Source of the DNA: DAOPYU01 sp942493245
Lineage (GTDB): Bacteria; Sumerlaeota; Sumerlaeia; UBA8349
NCBI GenBank assembly: GCA_942493245.1
Contig: OW818685.1
Coordinates: 2,542,001 to 2,606,000 of the forward strand
Length of the DNA stretch: 64,000 nt
Direction of reading: 5' to 3'
The translations under genes and the position numbers were made by a program. Below are positions 18,786-29,147 of the stretch, piece by piece (the stretch's first letter is position 1; every line of letters starts with the position of its first letter). The notes under the pieces were generated by a model. That model was not told where the DNA came from, searched no databases, and saw nothing but the letters and a program-made list of their open reading frames with translations.

Positions 18786-21700
18786 ATGAACAGGAATCTC
18801 CGAATCCACTCCCTCGCGTTTGCCTTCGCCCTTCTGACGGTTGTGGGCGTCAGCAACGCCGCGAACAACCCGGTTCTCTGGGAAATCGGCAAAGCGGACA
18901 ACAACAACGCGGAATTTGCGCTCGCTCCCAAGGGACACAATCAATTCAAAGCCGATGGCTTCTTTGTGGTCGGAGAATCCGATTCCAAGAGCGACTGGCC
19001 CTACGCCCATCCCGGTCCGGACGACGCCTGGGCGGGGGGGGGCGAACACACGTTTTCCATCCTCTTCGGCCTGAAGAAAACACCCACCGAGGGCGAATGC
19101 CAATTCCAAGTGGATCTCCTCGACACACACGGGCGCAGCGCCCCCAAGATCCGGGTACGTGTCAACGGTCAGGATTTCGAACAACAAATGCCCGCAGGGG
19201 CAACCGATGAGACCATCCAGGGCCAACCCGCCAAGGGGAAAGAACACAAGTTTTCCATCCCCTTCCCCGCCACGCTCCTCAAGACGGGCGATAACGAAAT
19301 TTCCATCACCTCCCTGAGTGGCAGCTGGATGCTGTACGACGCACTGGCGCTGTCCACCCCCACGGGCGCCGAATTGGACAAGACCCAATCGCCCACACTA
19401 GTGCAAAACATCCAGACCGTGCGCGCTCTGGTGGAAAAGGATGGCAAAACCTTCCAGCCGGTCACCGTCACCCTGCGCCATTACGGCGCCGACGCGGAAG
19501 GCCGGGTCCGTCTGGAAGGCGCGGAGGTGGCGCCGGTCCAACTCAAAAATGGCACGCTGGTTGTAAACCTTCTGGCGCCAGCCGTCTCACAGGAAACAAA
19601 GTGCCCGCTCTCGATCGAGGTAAATGGCCAGGCGCTCTCCCCCCGCAATGTCCTCCTCAAGCCCGTTCGCAAACTCACGGTTTTCATCCTGCCGCATTCC
19701 CACACCGATATTGGCTACACCGAGATTCAGACCGACATTGAGAAAAAACAGGTCCAGAACCTCGTGGACGGCATCGCCTACGCTCGCAAGACGGCGAGTT
19801 ATCCCAAGGGAGCGCGTTTTGTCTGGAACGTCGAAGTGCCTTGGGCCGCCGATCTTTACCTGCGGCGTCTGAACGAACAGCAACGCACGGACTTCTTCGA
19901 CGCGGTGAAAAAGGGACAGGTCGTGCTCAACGGCATGTACCTGAATGAACTGACGGGTCTCTGCCGCCCCGAAGAACTCATCCGTCTCTTCCGCTTTTCA
20001 ACCCAACTGGCCGAAAAAACAGGCGTTCCGATTGATTCGGCCATGATTTCCGACGTACCCGGCTACACTTGGGGAACCGTCCCCGCGATGGCACAAGCGG
20101 GCATCAAATACTTCTCGACCGCGCCCAATTACTTCGACCGGATCGGGACGATCCTGCGCGAGTGGGAAAACAAGCCCTTCTACTGGATCGGGCCGGACGG
20201 AAAATCCAAAGTGCTCGTCTGGATCCCCTTCTGGGGCTATGCCATGTCGCACCGCTACGGAACCATGTCCCCAAAACTTGTCGAAGATTTTTCCAATGGC
20301 CTCGACGAACGTAACTATCCTTACGACATCGCCCACGTGCGCTGGAGCGGACACGGCGACAACGCCGTCCCCGACCCAGCCATCTGCGAGTTTGTGAAGG
20401 ACTGGAATGCGAAATACACTTGGCCCAAGTTTGTCATTTCCGGTACCGGCGAGGCTTTCCAGGCCCTGGAAAAACGCTATGGCAGTCAATTGCCCCAGGT
20501 TCGCGGCGACTGGACCCCCTACTGGGAAGACGGAGCGGGTTCATCCGCCTTCGAGACGGCCCTGAACCGGCAGAGCCCGAACGGCTGGCGCAGGCCGAAA
20601 CGCTCTATGCCCTGCAAGATCCCGCCGCTTATCCTGCTGCCGCGTTTGAGGACGCCTGGAACAAGGTCCTTCTCTACTCGGAACACACTTGGGGCGCGCA
20701 TTGCAGTGTCAACGGTCCTGAACGCAAGGAAACCCAAGAACAGTGGACAATCAAGAAATCCTACGCAGACGATGCCGACAAGCAATCCCGCGCGCTCCTG
20801 GAACAGGCGCAGCGTTTGGGGGCCTCAGCCTCCGTGCAGGCCGGCAAAGTAGACATCTGTAACACCCTTTCCTGGACTCGGACCGAACTTACAGTGGTCC
20901 CACAGGCGCTTTCCTCCGCAGGAGACCGGGTAACGGACGATCAGGGAAAACCTGTCCCCTCGCAACGCCTCAAGTCCGGCGAACTGGCGTTTCTGGTCAA
21001 AGAAATTCCCGCTTTCGCCACCCGTCATTACACCATTGCCTCGGGTTCTCCGGAAACCTCCGGAAAAACGATTGTGTTCGGGTAATGTGCTCGACAACGG
21101 TCAGGTCAAGGTTCGGGTAGATGAGAAAACGGGCGGGATCGTGGAACTGACCGCCCAGGGGCTCGACGGTAACTTCGCCGACACCCGTGGGGGCGAAGCG
21201 CTCAACGATTACCTCTACCTGCCCGGTGACGACCTGAAAGCGGTCAAACGCAACGGGCCGGTCAAAATTTCCGTGGGGGAGAATGGCCCACTGGTTGCCT
21301 CCCTCCTCGTGGAATCCGACGCGCCGGGCTGCAAAACGCTCCAGCGCGAACTCCGGGTGGTGGCTGGTCTGGACTACGTGGAAATCATCAACCGGGTGGA
21401 TAAAACCCGTCTGAACGTCAAGAGTTATATGGACAAAGAGGGGAAAGAAAGCGTCAACTTCGGTTTCCCATTCAATGTGCCGGATGGAGAAATCCTCCTC
21501 GACCTTCCCCTGGGCGCGATGCGGCCGGAAACGGACCAGATGCCCAGCGCCTGTAAAAACTGGTTCTCCGTAGGCCGGTGGGCCGACGTTTCCAACAAGG
21601 AACGGGGGATCACCTGGGTCACACTCGACGCTCCCCTGCTTCAGATCGGTGGCCTCACCGCCAATCTGTTGAATTCCCAGACCAATCCCGATGTGTGGCG

Positions 21701-22163
21701 AAAAAAGGTAGAACCCACCCAGAAACTCTATTCCTGGGCCATGAATAACCACTGGGGCACCAATTATCGCGCTTATCAGGAAGGTCTGGTGACCTTCCGT
21801 TTCGTCCTGCGTCCCCACCGTCAGGCCGATCCGGCGGAGGCCTCGCGTTTCGCCACGGGATTCAGCCAACCCCTGTTGGCCGCGCCCGCCAGTGAAAAAG
21901 CAGGGAAAGCCCTCCCCCAGATCCAGATCGAACAGAAAAACGTACTGGTCTCCGGTTTCAAACCCTCGGATGACGGAAAAGCCCTGATCGTACGCCTCTT
22001 CAACGCGTCGTCACAGGAGACCGAGGCGCAGATAAAATGGTCCGAAACCCCGAAAAACGTCTGGCTGAGCGACACCAGTGAACGCCCCCTGAAGGAAGCC
22101 GGGAAGTCGCTTTCCATTCCCGCCTGGGGGCTGGTCACCCTGCGCGCCGATCTGGCGGACTGA
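18786..22163 (+). pseudogene. Secreted GH38 alpha-mannosidase, broken by two compensating frameshifts
   Basis: The product would be about 1,125 residues with a Sec signal peptide (NLRIHSLAFAFALLTVVGVS). HSHTDIGYT carries the GH38 zinc ligands (H304, H306 region, D308), and the likely nucleophile Asp is D423 in SDVPGYTW. The coding frame is lost near 20,575-20,585, where one base appears to be missing before the AERLAQAETLY-like stretch. It continues in the -1 frame to about 21,080, then returns to the original frame with one extra G in the run before TAATGTGCTC. Downstream sequence to 22163 is the C-terminal beta-sandwich region. Read without correction, the first frame stops at 20852 and the middle frame at 21085. 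Two opposite single-base errors in otherwise clean coding sequence suggest sequencing error or very recent decay. Expected role: release of alpha-linked mannose from glycans in the periplasm. Confidence 0.82.
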
Positions 22164-22197
22164 ACGAATCAAATGCGTCGAGAAAGAAAGGCTGGTC

Positions 22198-23640
22198 ATG
22201 AGTAAGATCCGTATCTTCAGTAAAGCAAGTCTCGTCCTGTGGGCCGGACTCTCGGCGATGGCGTTGGGCGAAGGCCCCTCCACCGCCCCGGTTCAACAAC
22301 CCGGCACCGCCGAACGCCACGCCCAGAAAGTCACCGCCGTCTCCAAAGAAAAATTCGATCTGTTGATGATCGGGGATTCAATCACCCACTTTTTTGAACT
22401 CGACGCCTTTCAACCGGTCTGGAAACAGTTCTACGAACCGCGCCACGCCCTGAATCTCGGGTACGCCGGTGGCCGCACGGAAAACATCCTCTGGAACCTC
22501 CAGAATGGCGAACTCGAGGGACAATCTCCCAAAGTGGTCACCCTCATGATCGGAACAAACAACGCGGACGGCGTCCACTTCCCCATCGCGCACAACGGCC
22601 AACAGATCGGCGAAGGGATCACGGCCATCGTCAAACTCCTGCGAGAGAAATTGCCCGACACCAAGATTCTTCTCCTCCGTTGCTTTCCCTTTGGAGAATC
22701 CCCCAAGAACAATCCGCGCCAGGATGCCTTGAATCAGGCGTCTGAAATGGCCCAGAATCTCGCCGACGGCCAACACGTTTTCTTCTGCGACATCAACCAC
22801 GTCTTCCTCAATCCCGACGGGACTACAAAAAAGGAAATGATGCCCGATTTTCTCCATCCCTCGCCGGAAGGCGCGCGGCTCTGGGCGCAGGCCATGGAAC
22901 CGTTGCTTTCCGAACTCATGGGCGATCAATCACGCGACCTGAACAAAGCCGTCAACTCGGCCGTGGTCCCGACCCCGAAACTCGAGGACGATTCCTACAA
23001 CTGGTGGACACGCCACACCGACGTGTTGAAGGCGAAACAAAACGCCAACCCGGAAATCGTGCTGATCGGCGACTCAATCACCCATTTCTGGGGAGGCGAA
23101 CCCAAGGCGCATCTTTCGAACGGTCCCAAGGCGTGGGAGTCGGTTTTCGGAAAATACCAGGTCCTGAACCTCGGGTTCGGGTGGGACCGGACGCAAAATG
23201 TCCTCTGGCGGCTGGACCGCGGCGAGTTCGACGGCCTCCACCCCCGCGTAGTGGTGATCCACATCGGAACGAACAACACCACCCGGACCCCGAATGCACG
23301 GGAAAACACACCGGATGAAATCGCCGAAGGGGTTCGTGAAATTTGTACCCGAGTCCATTCCAAGTCGCCGGACACCACGATCCTGTTGATGGCGGTCATG
23401 CCACGTGAAGAAAAAGCCGACAATCCTCGCCGGGCGAAAATCAAGGAGATCAACCAGCGCCTCGCCGAACTCGGGAAGATTGAGGGGATACAGTTTCTCG
23501 ACATCGGCCCGAAAATGCTCCAGGCCGACGGAACCCTCTCGAAAGAGATCATGTCCGACTTCTGCCACCCCACCGAAAAAGGGTACCAGATCTGGGCGGA
23601 CAACCTGAAGCCGGAGATCGAGAAAATACTTGAGAAGTAG
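22198..23640 (+). CDS. Tandem-domain SGNH/GDSL hydrolase
   Basis: A 480-residue secreted protein with a signal peptide ending near ALG (residue 24) and two complete SGNH esterase domains. Domain 1 has GDSITH with S61, IGTNN near 118-122 and the catalytic Asp/His pair in DFLHP (D217, H220). Domain 2 has GDSITH with S293, IGTNN near 356-360 and DFCHP (D454, H457). Both resemble platelet-activating-factor acetylhydrolase-like carbohydrate esterases, so removal of acetyl groups from glycans is likely. Both catalytic sets are intact, so neither half is merely a binding relic. It is 34 bp after GH38 and 53 bp before GH29, matching a joint deacetylation/depolymerisation operon. Confidence 0.88.
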   Translation: MSKIRIFSKASLVLWAGLSAMALGEGPSTAPVQQPGTAERHAQKVTAVSKEKFDLLMIGDSITHFFELDAFQPVWKQFYEPRHALNLGYAGGRTENILWNLQNGELEGQSPKVVTLMIGTNNADGVHFPIAHNGQQIGEGITAIVKLLREKLPDTKILLLRCFPFGESPKNNPRQDALNQASEMAQNLADGQHVFFCDINHVFLNPDGTTKKEMMPDFLHPSPEGARLWAQAMEPLLSELMGDQSRDLNKAVNSAVVPTPKLEDDSYNWWTRHTDVLKAKQNANPEIVLIGDSITHFWGGEPKAHLSNGPKAWESVFGKYQVLNLGFGWDRTQNVLWRLDRGEFDGLHPRVVVIHIGTNNTTRTPNARENTPDEIAEGVREICTRVHSKSPDTTILLMAVMPREEKADNPRRAKIKEINQRLAELGKIEGIQFLDIGPKMLQADGTLSKEIMSDFCHPTEKGYQIWADNLKPEIEKILEK

Positions 23641-23693
23641 AGGCGTAACAGAACGGATAACAGAATCACACGAAAAGAGAGGACCTGGAAATC

Positions 23694-25820
23694 ATGCCAT
23701 TTCGCACTTGGAGCCTTGCCGTAATCTTTTCCATCCTGACAGTCATCTGTTACGGAGCCGAACCGCCAGCCCCTTACGGTCCACTCCCCTCCGAACGCCA
23801 ACTCAAATGGCATGATACCGAGTTCTACGCCTTCCTCCATTTCACCACCAACACCTTCACCGATAAGGAATGGGGGTATGGCGACGAGTCCGAATCGGTC
23901 TTCAATCCCACCGCCTTCGACGCCGACCAGATTGTCCGGACGTGCCGTGATGCAGGGATGAAGGGGCTTGTCCTGACCTGCAAGCACCACGACGGTTTCT
24001 GTTTGTGGCCCTCAAAATACACCGAGCACTCCGTGAAAAAAAGCCACTGGAAAGACGGGAAAGGGGACGTCGTACGGGAAATCTCGGACGCCTGCCGCAA
24101 ATACGGCCTGAAGTTCGGTGTGTACCTCTCGCCCTGGGACCGCAACCACAAGGACTATGGCAAGCCCGAATATCTCGAATACTTCCGCAACCAGTTGCGC
24201 GAACTGCTGACGAATTACGGCCCGATCTTCGAGGTCTGGTTCGACGGCGCCAATGGTGGTGACGGCTATTACGGCGGAGCGCGCGAAAAACGGTCCATTG
24301 ACAACAGCACCTACTACGACTGGCCCAACACCTGGGCCATCGTCCGGGAACTCCAACCCGATGCGGCCATGTTCAGCGACGTGGGGCCCGACACCCGGTG
24401 GGTGGGAACAGAATCCGGGTACGCCGGCGATCCCTGCTGGGCCACGATCACCGAAGACGGCTGGTATCCTGGCCACGCCCCCTCCGAACAATTACTGACC
24501 GGCCACCGGAACGGGAAAAAATGGCTGCCCGCCGAGACCAATGTTTCCATCCGTCCCGGCTGGTTCTATCACACCAACGAGGACAAGCGGGTCCGCTCTT
24601 CCGAACGACTCTTCCAGCACTGGTTCGAGTCCATAGGACGCGGCACCAACTTTATCCTCAACCTCCCGCCCGACCGGCGCGGGATTATTCACGAGAATGA
24701 TGTCGCGAGTCTGCGCGGATTCCGTAAACTCATGGACGCCACCTTCAGCAAAGATCTGGCGCAGTCCGCCACCGCCACGGAGGGCAACACCCGTGGCAAC
24801 GACCCGAAGTTTGGCGTTCAGAATCTCTTGGACAACAAGCGCGAAACCTACTGGACCACCGACGATTCCGTCACCACCCCGGAAGTCACCTTCGAGTTCA
24901 AGAAACCCATCACCTTCAACATCGTCCGGATACGCGAATACCTCCCCCTGGGCCAACGGGTGGACGATTGGGCGCTCGACACCTGGCAGGAAGGCAAATG
25001 GCAGGAGTTTGCCAAAGGATCGGCCATCGGCGCGTGCCGCCTGGTGCGGGGGAAACCCCTCACCACCACCAAGGTCCGGCTGCGCATCACAAAAGCGCCG
25101 GTCTGTCCAGCCCTGTCGGAATTTGCTCTCTTTGCCGAACCCATCCGCCTCGACATGCCGACGATTCAGCGCGACCGTCAGGGCCTCCTGACTCTCACCC
25201 CCCCATCGTCCGCATCCACCGAAATCCACTACACGCTGGATGGTTCGGAACCTGACTCAAAATCCCCGATCTACAAAGACCCGATCCCCTTCGCACAGGG
25301 CGGAACCGTCAAGGCGCGGGTCGTCAATCCCCAGGACGGGCAACAGGGTGAGGTGGCCACGGCCCCCTTTGGACTGGCCAAGGGGAAATGGAAGGTCGTC
25401 TCGGTCAGTTTCGACGCCTCCGGCAGTCAAGGCGCAAACGCCATTGACGACAACCCCGGGACCCTCTGGCAGACTCACGGCCTGGATGGCGAGCGCCAGC
25501 CGCCCCAGGACGTGGTGGTGGATATGGGCGAAACCGTCAACGTAAAGTCCTTCACCTACCTGCCCCGGCAGGACGGCATTGCGCATGGCATGGTGGACAA
25601 GTACGAGTTCTACCTGAGCGCGGATGGCAAGACTTGGGACAAACCCGCCGCCAGTGGCGAGTTCTCGAACATCCGGTCCAATCCCGTGCTTCAGACGGTT
25701 CCCTTGAAACAACCTCTCCAGGCTCGGTATTTCAAATTTGTCGCCACACACGCGGTCGAGAAAAACCACGCCGCAGTTGCTGAACTGGGGATCGTTCCGG
25801 TGGAACCCGCTGCGAAATAA
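23694..25820 (+). CDS. Secreted GH29 alpha-L-fucosidase with two F5/8-type (discoidin) domains
   Basis: A 708-residue protein with a signal peptide (cut near YGA, residue 22). The GH29 barrel shows HFTTNTFTDKEWGYGDE around 49-65, CKHHDGF at 96-102 and the nucleophile Asp in VWFDGANGG (D184). C-terminal to it is an F5/8 type C-like sandwich (about 360-480). A short chitobiase-type segment with IHYTLDGSEPDS (about 510-525) follows, and then a second F5/8-like domain to the end. The added domains usually bind galactose or fucose. It removes alpha-L-fucose from glycans outside the cytoplasm. AGAGGA precedes the ATG. It is the last catabolic gene of the operon; the next gene has its own promoter. 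Confidence 0.9.
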   Translation: MPFRTWSLAVIFSILTVICYGAEPPAPYGPLPSERQLKWHDTEFYAFLHFTTNTFTDKEWGYGDESESVFNPTAFDADQIVRTCRDAGMKGLVLTCKHHDGFCLWPSKYTEHSVKKSHWKDGKGDVVREISDACRKYGLKFGVYLSPWDRNHKDYGKPEYLEYFRNQLRELLTNYGPIFEVWFDGANGGDGYYGGAREKRSIDNSTYYDWPNTWAIVRELQPDAAMFSDVGPDTRWVGTESGYAGDPCWATITEDGWYPGHAPSEQLLTGHRNGKKWLPAETNVSIRPGWFYHTNEDKRVRSSERLFQHWFESIGRGTNFILNLPPDRRGIIHENDVASLRGFRKLMDATFSKDLAQSATATEGNTRGNDPKFGVQNLLDNKRETYWTTDDSVTTPEVTFEFKKPITFNIVRIREYLPLGQRVDDWALDTWQEGKWQEFAKGSAIGACRLVRGKPLTTTKVRLRITKAPVCPALSEFALFAEPIRLDMPTIQRDRQGLLTLTPPSSASTEIHYTLDGSEPDSKSPIYKDPIPFAQGGTVKARVVNPQDGQQGEVATAPFGLAKGKWKVVSVSFDASGSQGANAIDDNPGTLWQTHGLDGERQPPQDVVVDMGETVNVKSFTYLPRQDGIAHGMVDKYEFYLSADGKTWDKPAASGEFSNIRSNPVLQTVPLKQPLQARYFKFVATHAVEKNHAAVAELGIVPVEPAAK

Positions 25821-25849
25821 CAGCGAGACCGACACCCCACATTCTTCTG

Positions 25850-25879
25850 TTGGAAACCGGACACCCGGAATGCTAACGT
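25850..25879 (+). promoter_or_regulatory. Probable promoter of the HD-domain gene
   Basis: TTGGAA (25850-25855), an 18-bp spacer and TAACGT (25874-25879), with an upstream TGC extending the -10. The block CCCGGAATGCTAAC is repeated at the promoter proposed at 36811-36839, which supports both. Confidence 0.45.
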
Positions 25880-25932
25880 GAAGGGGTAAAGGGGGAAAGA
25901 CAACCCCTTCCTGGTGGGTTCAATCCCACCGG
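25880..25932 (+). other. Two abutting 8-bp stem-loops in the HD gene leader
   Basis: Stem 1 pairs 25880-25887 with 25903-25910 (loop of 15). Stem 2 pairs 25911-25918 with 25925-25932 (loop TTCAAT, one G-U pair). They directly adjoin and end 34 bp before the HD gene start. No T-run follows, so a simple terminator is unlikely. A small cis-acting RNA structure or protein-binding site is possible. Confidence 0.5.
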
Positions 25933-25966
25933 GTCTTCAGGAACACATAGGGAAAGGGTTTGCGGG

Positions 25967-26641
25967 ATGACACAGGAACGCTTCTCGCTCCAACAGTGGA
26001 TTCAGACTCTCGAAACGGAGAGCGGCCAGCCGCTCTCCCCCCGGATTCTCGCCACTCTGCGCCTGGCCAGTGAGGGCCACGACGGACAATTCCGGCAAGG
26101 GCGCGAGGGGACCGCCCCCATTCCCTACATGGTCCACCCCGTCCAGGTGGCCCGACTGGCTATTCGCTACTTTCCTCACACGGAGCCGTTTCTTCCCGAC
26201 AACTACGAGACCCTTGTATGCGCCGCCCTGGCGCACGATCTCCTCGAAGACACGGACGTGGACACCGCCACCCTCGCAGCCACGGCAGGCGACCGGGTCG
26301 CTCATCTGGTAGAAGCGTTGACCCGCCCTCCTGAGGAAAATCCACACCTGAAGACTCCTGAAAACCACCACCAGGAATACGCGGCGCAAGTCCTGGCCGA
26401 CGGCCCCACCGCCGTCTATCTGAAACTGTGCGACAGCATCCAGAACCTCAGTTGTCCCGACAAGACCCCCCCGGCCCTCTACCAAAAAACGCTGCGGAAA
26501 GTCAGGAAATACTACCTCCCGCTCCTCGAAGCCTGTCCGCTGGGTGACACGTTCAAGCAAGCCTATCTGGATGCGCTCACGCAGGCAGATCAGAAATGTC
26601 ACAGTGAAAACGCGATTCCCGAGGCGAGCGGGAAGATCTGA
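25967..26641 (+). CDS. HD-domain phosphohydrolase resembling the RelA/SpoT hydrolase half
   Basis: A 224-residue cytoplasmic protein. The order of motifs matches the (p)ppGpp-hydrolase HD domain of RelA/SpoT proteins: HDGQFRQG (H38), HPVQVA (H57), AHDLLEDT (H90, D91) and KLCDSIQN near residue 142. No synthetase, TGS or ACT domain is present, so it would be a small stand-alone hydrolase (Mesh1/SAH type) if the activity holds; other nucleotides are possible substrates. It follows GH29 by 146 bp but has its own candidate promoter and structured leader. It is convergent with the next gene, 23 bp away. Confidence 0.8.
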   Translation: MTQERFSLQQWIQTLETESGQPLSPRILATLRLASEGHDGQFRQGREGTAPIPYMVHPVQVARLAIRYFPHTEPFLPDNYETLVCAALAHDLLEDTDVDTATLAATAGDRVAHLVEALTRPPEENPHLKTPENHHQEYAAQVLADGPTAVYLKLCDSIQNLSCPDKTPPALYQKTLRKVRKYYLPLLEACPLGDTFKQAYLDALTQADQKCHSENAIPEASGKI

Positions 26642-26664
26642 TTTCTGCAAAACGCGAAGTTCTG

Positions 26665-28731
26665 TTATTCAGACCCGAGTAACAGGTAAACGGGCGCTCC
26701 GGTCTTGAGATCAATTTCTACCCGTCCCTCTTTTATCTGGAGGGGACGCTGCTCGCCTATCGCATTGACCAGGACAGCCTTCTCCCCTGTCGCCGGAACC
26801 GCCACCGTTGCGTCCTTTTCAGCCGACCAGAGCGCCAGCACACCGGGCGTTTTTCCATCCTTCGACTCGAATTCCGCCGCGAAGACATTCCCCAGATCGT
26901 CCCGCTGCCGGACAAATCGCTGCCCCTTGAGTACACTCGTCATGGCCGCATACACCGCATAAGCCGGCTTGGGCCGTCCGTCGCGTTGCATAATTCCCAT
27001 ATTGTGCTCGAAATAGAAGGGGTCGTCTCCATCGTTGGAAAAGTTGTACCAGAACGTTTTCGGCTGCACTCCTGAAGCGATCGTCCCCAGGTAGGTACGC
27101 GCCAGATAATTCGCCTGCGCCCGCTGGCTGTTGGGCGCGAAATCCTGCTCCAGCACGTGGTGCGGGACAAAGGTCGCCCACCCCATTTCCGTAATCCAGA
27201 CGGGGCGTTTCGTCCCGTCTGGCAACTTGACCACATCCGCCGCCTTCTTCAGGTCCGCGATAAATTCCGCGTCCTTCAATTCTTTCCGATACGGATGGAT
27301 GGTCAAGACATCGAACGGCGTTTTCTTCTTCAGCATCTTGTCGATAAAGTCAAAATCGATTCCGGCGGTGGATAATCCCAGAACCTGCGCGGTGGGGTCT
27401 TCTTCCTTTACCACCCGGTACGACTCGATCAGCAGATCCGCGTACAGTTCCTTCGGCCCCTGCCAGAAAAAGATGTTCGGCTCATTCCAGATCTCCCACT
27501 GGTGAATTCGGTCCCGGTAACGCCGCACCAGCGCGCGCAGAAACTGCGTGTATTGCTGGATACCCTCGGGAGTGTAATCCTTCGACCAGCCCGTCCAGTA
27601 GCCGACAATCGCATAGACCGAGATTCCGTTTCTATTGGCCGTCTCAACCAGCCGATCATAAAAATCCCACTGGTATTGTCCCGGCTGCGGCTCGATCCGG
27701 GACCAGGAGAAATCCTCGCGGCTCCACTTCACCCCCGCTTTCCCGGCCAACTGAGCAATCCGCTCCATCGTCTGGGGATCGAAACGATTCAAATACACCC
27801 CCATCCCGAAGGGGGAATCCGGATCGAGACTCAAGTCCTTGTTGATCTCGCACGGCCCCATCCAATACGCCTGCACCGGTAATTCCTTCTGCCCGGCGGC
27901 CTTAAACACAAATTCCGCCTCGACAAAACGGCACCCCTCCGGCACAGAGGGCAGGTTGACCCACTCCAGGCGGGGCTGAAGGCCCGCCGGAACTTCCACT
28001 TCTCGTTGGTCTTTCTGCAAAACCGTGCCATCCCACCGCTTCAGTTCCCAACACAACGTCCCACGTAGCGGCTGGTCGGAGAATGCCCGCAGCTGCGCCC
28101 CGAACCGGGCCGGCTGCGCCGCCTGATCGCACTGAACCGTCAAGATCGCCTGACGGTCGGCAGGCGCGGCGGCTTCAAACTGGATCGCGACAATCTCCAG
28201 TTCCGTTTTCCCTTTGGCGTCTCCCGCCTCGAAACACAATTCGGCGGGCCGCAGAGGACCGTGGATCTTCCCGTCGTTTTCCCCATACTTCCACGTCCAG
28301 CCGGCAGAGGGAGGCCCCTCGGTTTCCAGAACCTGTTCGCCCTCTCCCTTGAACTCTCCCAATGTTTTCGAGAACGTCATGAAATGCGTGCGAAGGTGCA
28401 GACTCACCGGATGTCCGGCGGCGTTCCCCCGGGCCACCACCCGAATTTTGCGGATGGCGCCGGGTAACGAGACATCCGGGAAATACAACTGGACCTGACT
28501 CGCCCCCTGACTGTAATCCAGCGCCAGCCGCTTCCCATCCCAGGCTGAGACGCCTCCATTTCCCCGAGCGCCCAGACGCCAGGCATCGCGGGCAATCACA
28601 GCGTCGAGCGGATAGGTCAAGGTTTTCTCGGAGGCCGCCGGTTCCGCAAAAAGGGGGGAAACCCACCCGCCCAGCATCAGAATAACGAGTAACAGGTTCG
28701 CCGAAAATCCAACACGTTTACGTACTTTCAT
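26665..28731 (-). CDS. Secreted GH39-like clan GH-A glycoside hydrolase
   Basis: A 688-residue protein. A signal peptide (KVRKRVGFSANLLLVILML, cut near LFA) precedes a beta-sandwich region of about 270 residues. A TIM barrel follows, with acid/base Glu in EIWNEPN (about E417) and nucleophile Glu in ITEMGW (about E515). The last 100 residues form a small beta domain. The barrel resembles GH39 xylosidases and related GH-A enzymes, but the exact family cannot be fixed by eye. I chose the ATG at 28731 because GGAGAG lies just upstream; two in-frame ATGs at 28749 and 28743 lack a site. It is convergent with the HD gene and 57 bp downstream of acylphosphatase. Confidence 0.82.
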   Translation of the reverse strand: MKVRKRVGFSANLLLVILMLGGWVSPLFAEPAASEKTLTYPLDAVIARDAWRLGARGNGGVSAWDGKRLALDYSQGASQVQLYFPDVSLPGAIRKIRVVARGNAAGHPVSLHLRTHFMTFSKTLGEFKGEGEQVLETEGPPSAGWTWKYGENDGKIHGPLRPAELCFEAGDAKGKTELEIVAIQFEAAAPADRQAILTVQCDQAAQPARFGAQLRAFSDQPLRGTLCWELKRWDGTVLQKDQREVEVPAGLQPRLEWVNLPSVPEGCRFVEAEFVFKAAGQKELPVQAYWMGPCEINKDLSLDPDSPFGMGVYLNRFDPQTMERIAQLAGKAGVKWSREDFSWSRIEPQPGQYQWDFYDRLVETANRNGISVYAIVGYWTGWSKDYTPEGIQQYTQFLRALVRRYRDRIHQWEIWNEPNIFFWQGPKELYADLLIESYRVVKEEDPTAQVLGLSTAGIDFDFIDKMLKKKTPFDVLTIHPYRKELKDAEFIADLKKAADVVKLPDGTKRPVWITEMGWATFVPHHVLEQDFAPNSQRAQANYLARTYLGTIASGVQPKTFWYNFSNDGDDPFYFEHNMGIMQRDGRPKPAYAVYAAMTSVLKGQRFVRQRDDLGNVFAAEFESKDGKTPGVLALWSAEKDATVAVPATGEKAVLVNAIGEQRPLQIKEGRVEIDLKTGAPVYLLLGSE

Positions 28732-28788
28732 CAGTCTCTCCATTTCCAAGTCGAATCCTGTTTTGTCTTGTGTCCATTCTTACCGGTT

Positions 28789-29061
28789 TTACCACCGCAT
28801 GCGAAACTCCACATCCAATGGCAGTTCCGGGATGTCCTGAGCCTCGACTTTTTCAATATAGGCATGCCTCGGGCCCATGTGGATGCGGTCCAGAAAATCG
28901 TTGAGAGCCGCCGACTCTCCCTGCGCCTCGATTTCCACCCGCCCGTCCGGACAATTCCGTACCCACCCCGTCACCCCCGTCTGCAAGGCTTCATCGAGCG
29001 TGAAGTATCGAAATCCAACACCCTGGACAAGGCCAGTGACCAGAACATGTTTACGCGGCAT
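28789..29061 (-). CDS. acyP: Acylphosphatase
   Basis: A 90-residue protein of the usual family length. VQGVGFRYF near residues 12-20 contains the phosphate-binding loop with the catalytic Arg, and GWVRNCPDGRVEI near 32-44 contains the catalytic Asn. It hydrolyses acyl phosphates such as carbamoyl or 1,3-bisphosphoglycerate in the cytoplasm. It lies between DedA and the GH39-like gene on the same strand, downstream of a terminator-like hairpin, so it is probably transcribed separately from DedA. Confidence 0.93.
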   Translation of the reverse strand: MPRKHVLVTGLVQGVGFRYFTLDEALQTGVTGWVRNCPDGRVEIEAQGESAALNDFLDRIHMGPRHAYIEKVEAQDIPELPLDVEFRMRW

Positions 29062-29147
29062 GGCACACTCCCTTCCCCGGAGCGATTTTTTCCCCTTTGA
29101 AGGAAAGACGGCATTATCATCTTACGCCGGTACTTTCAAATGACAAA

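Noticed and set aside
25911..25932. tRNA T-arm-like sequence (GGGTTCAATCCC)
   Set aside because: The loop has six bases between the closing pair instead of seven. No D-arm, anticodon arm or matching acceptor strand can be built upstream, so no tRNA.
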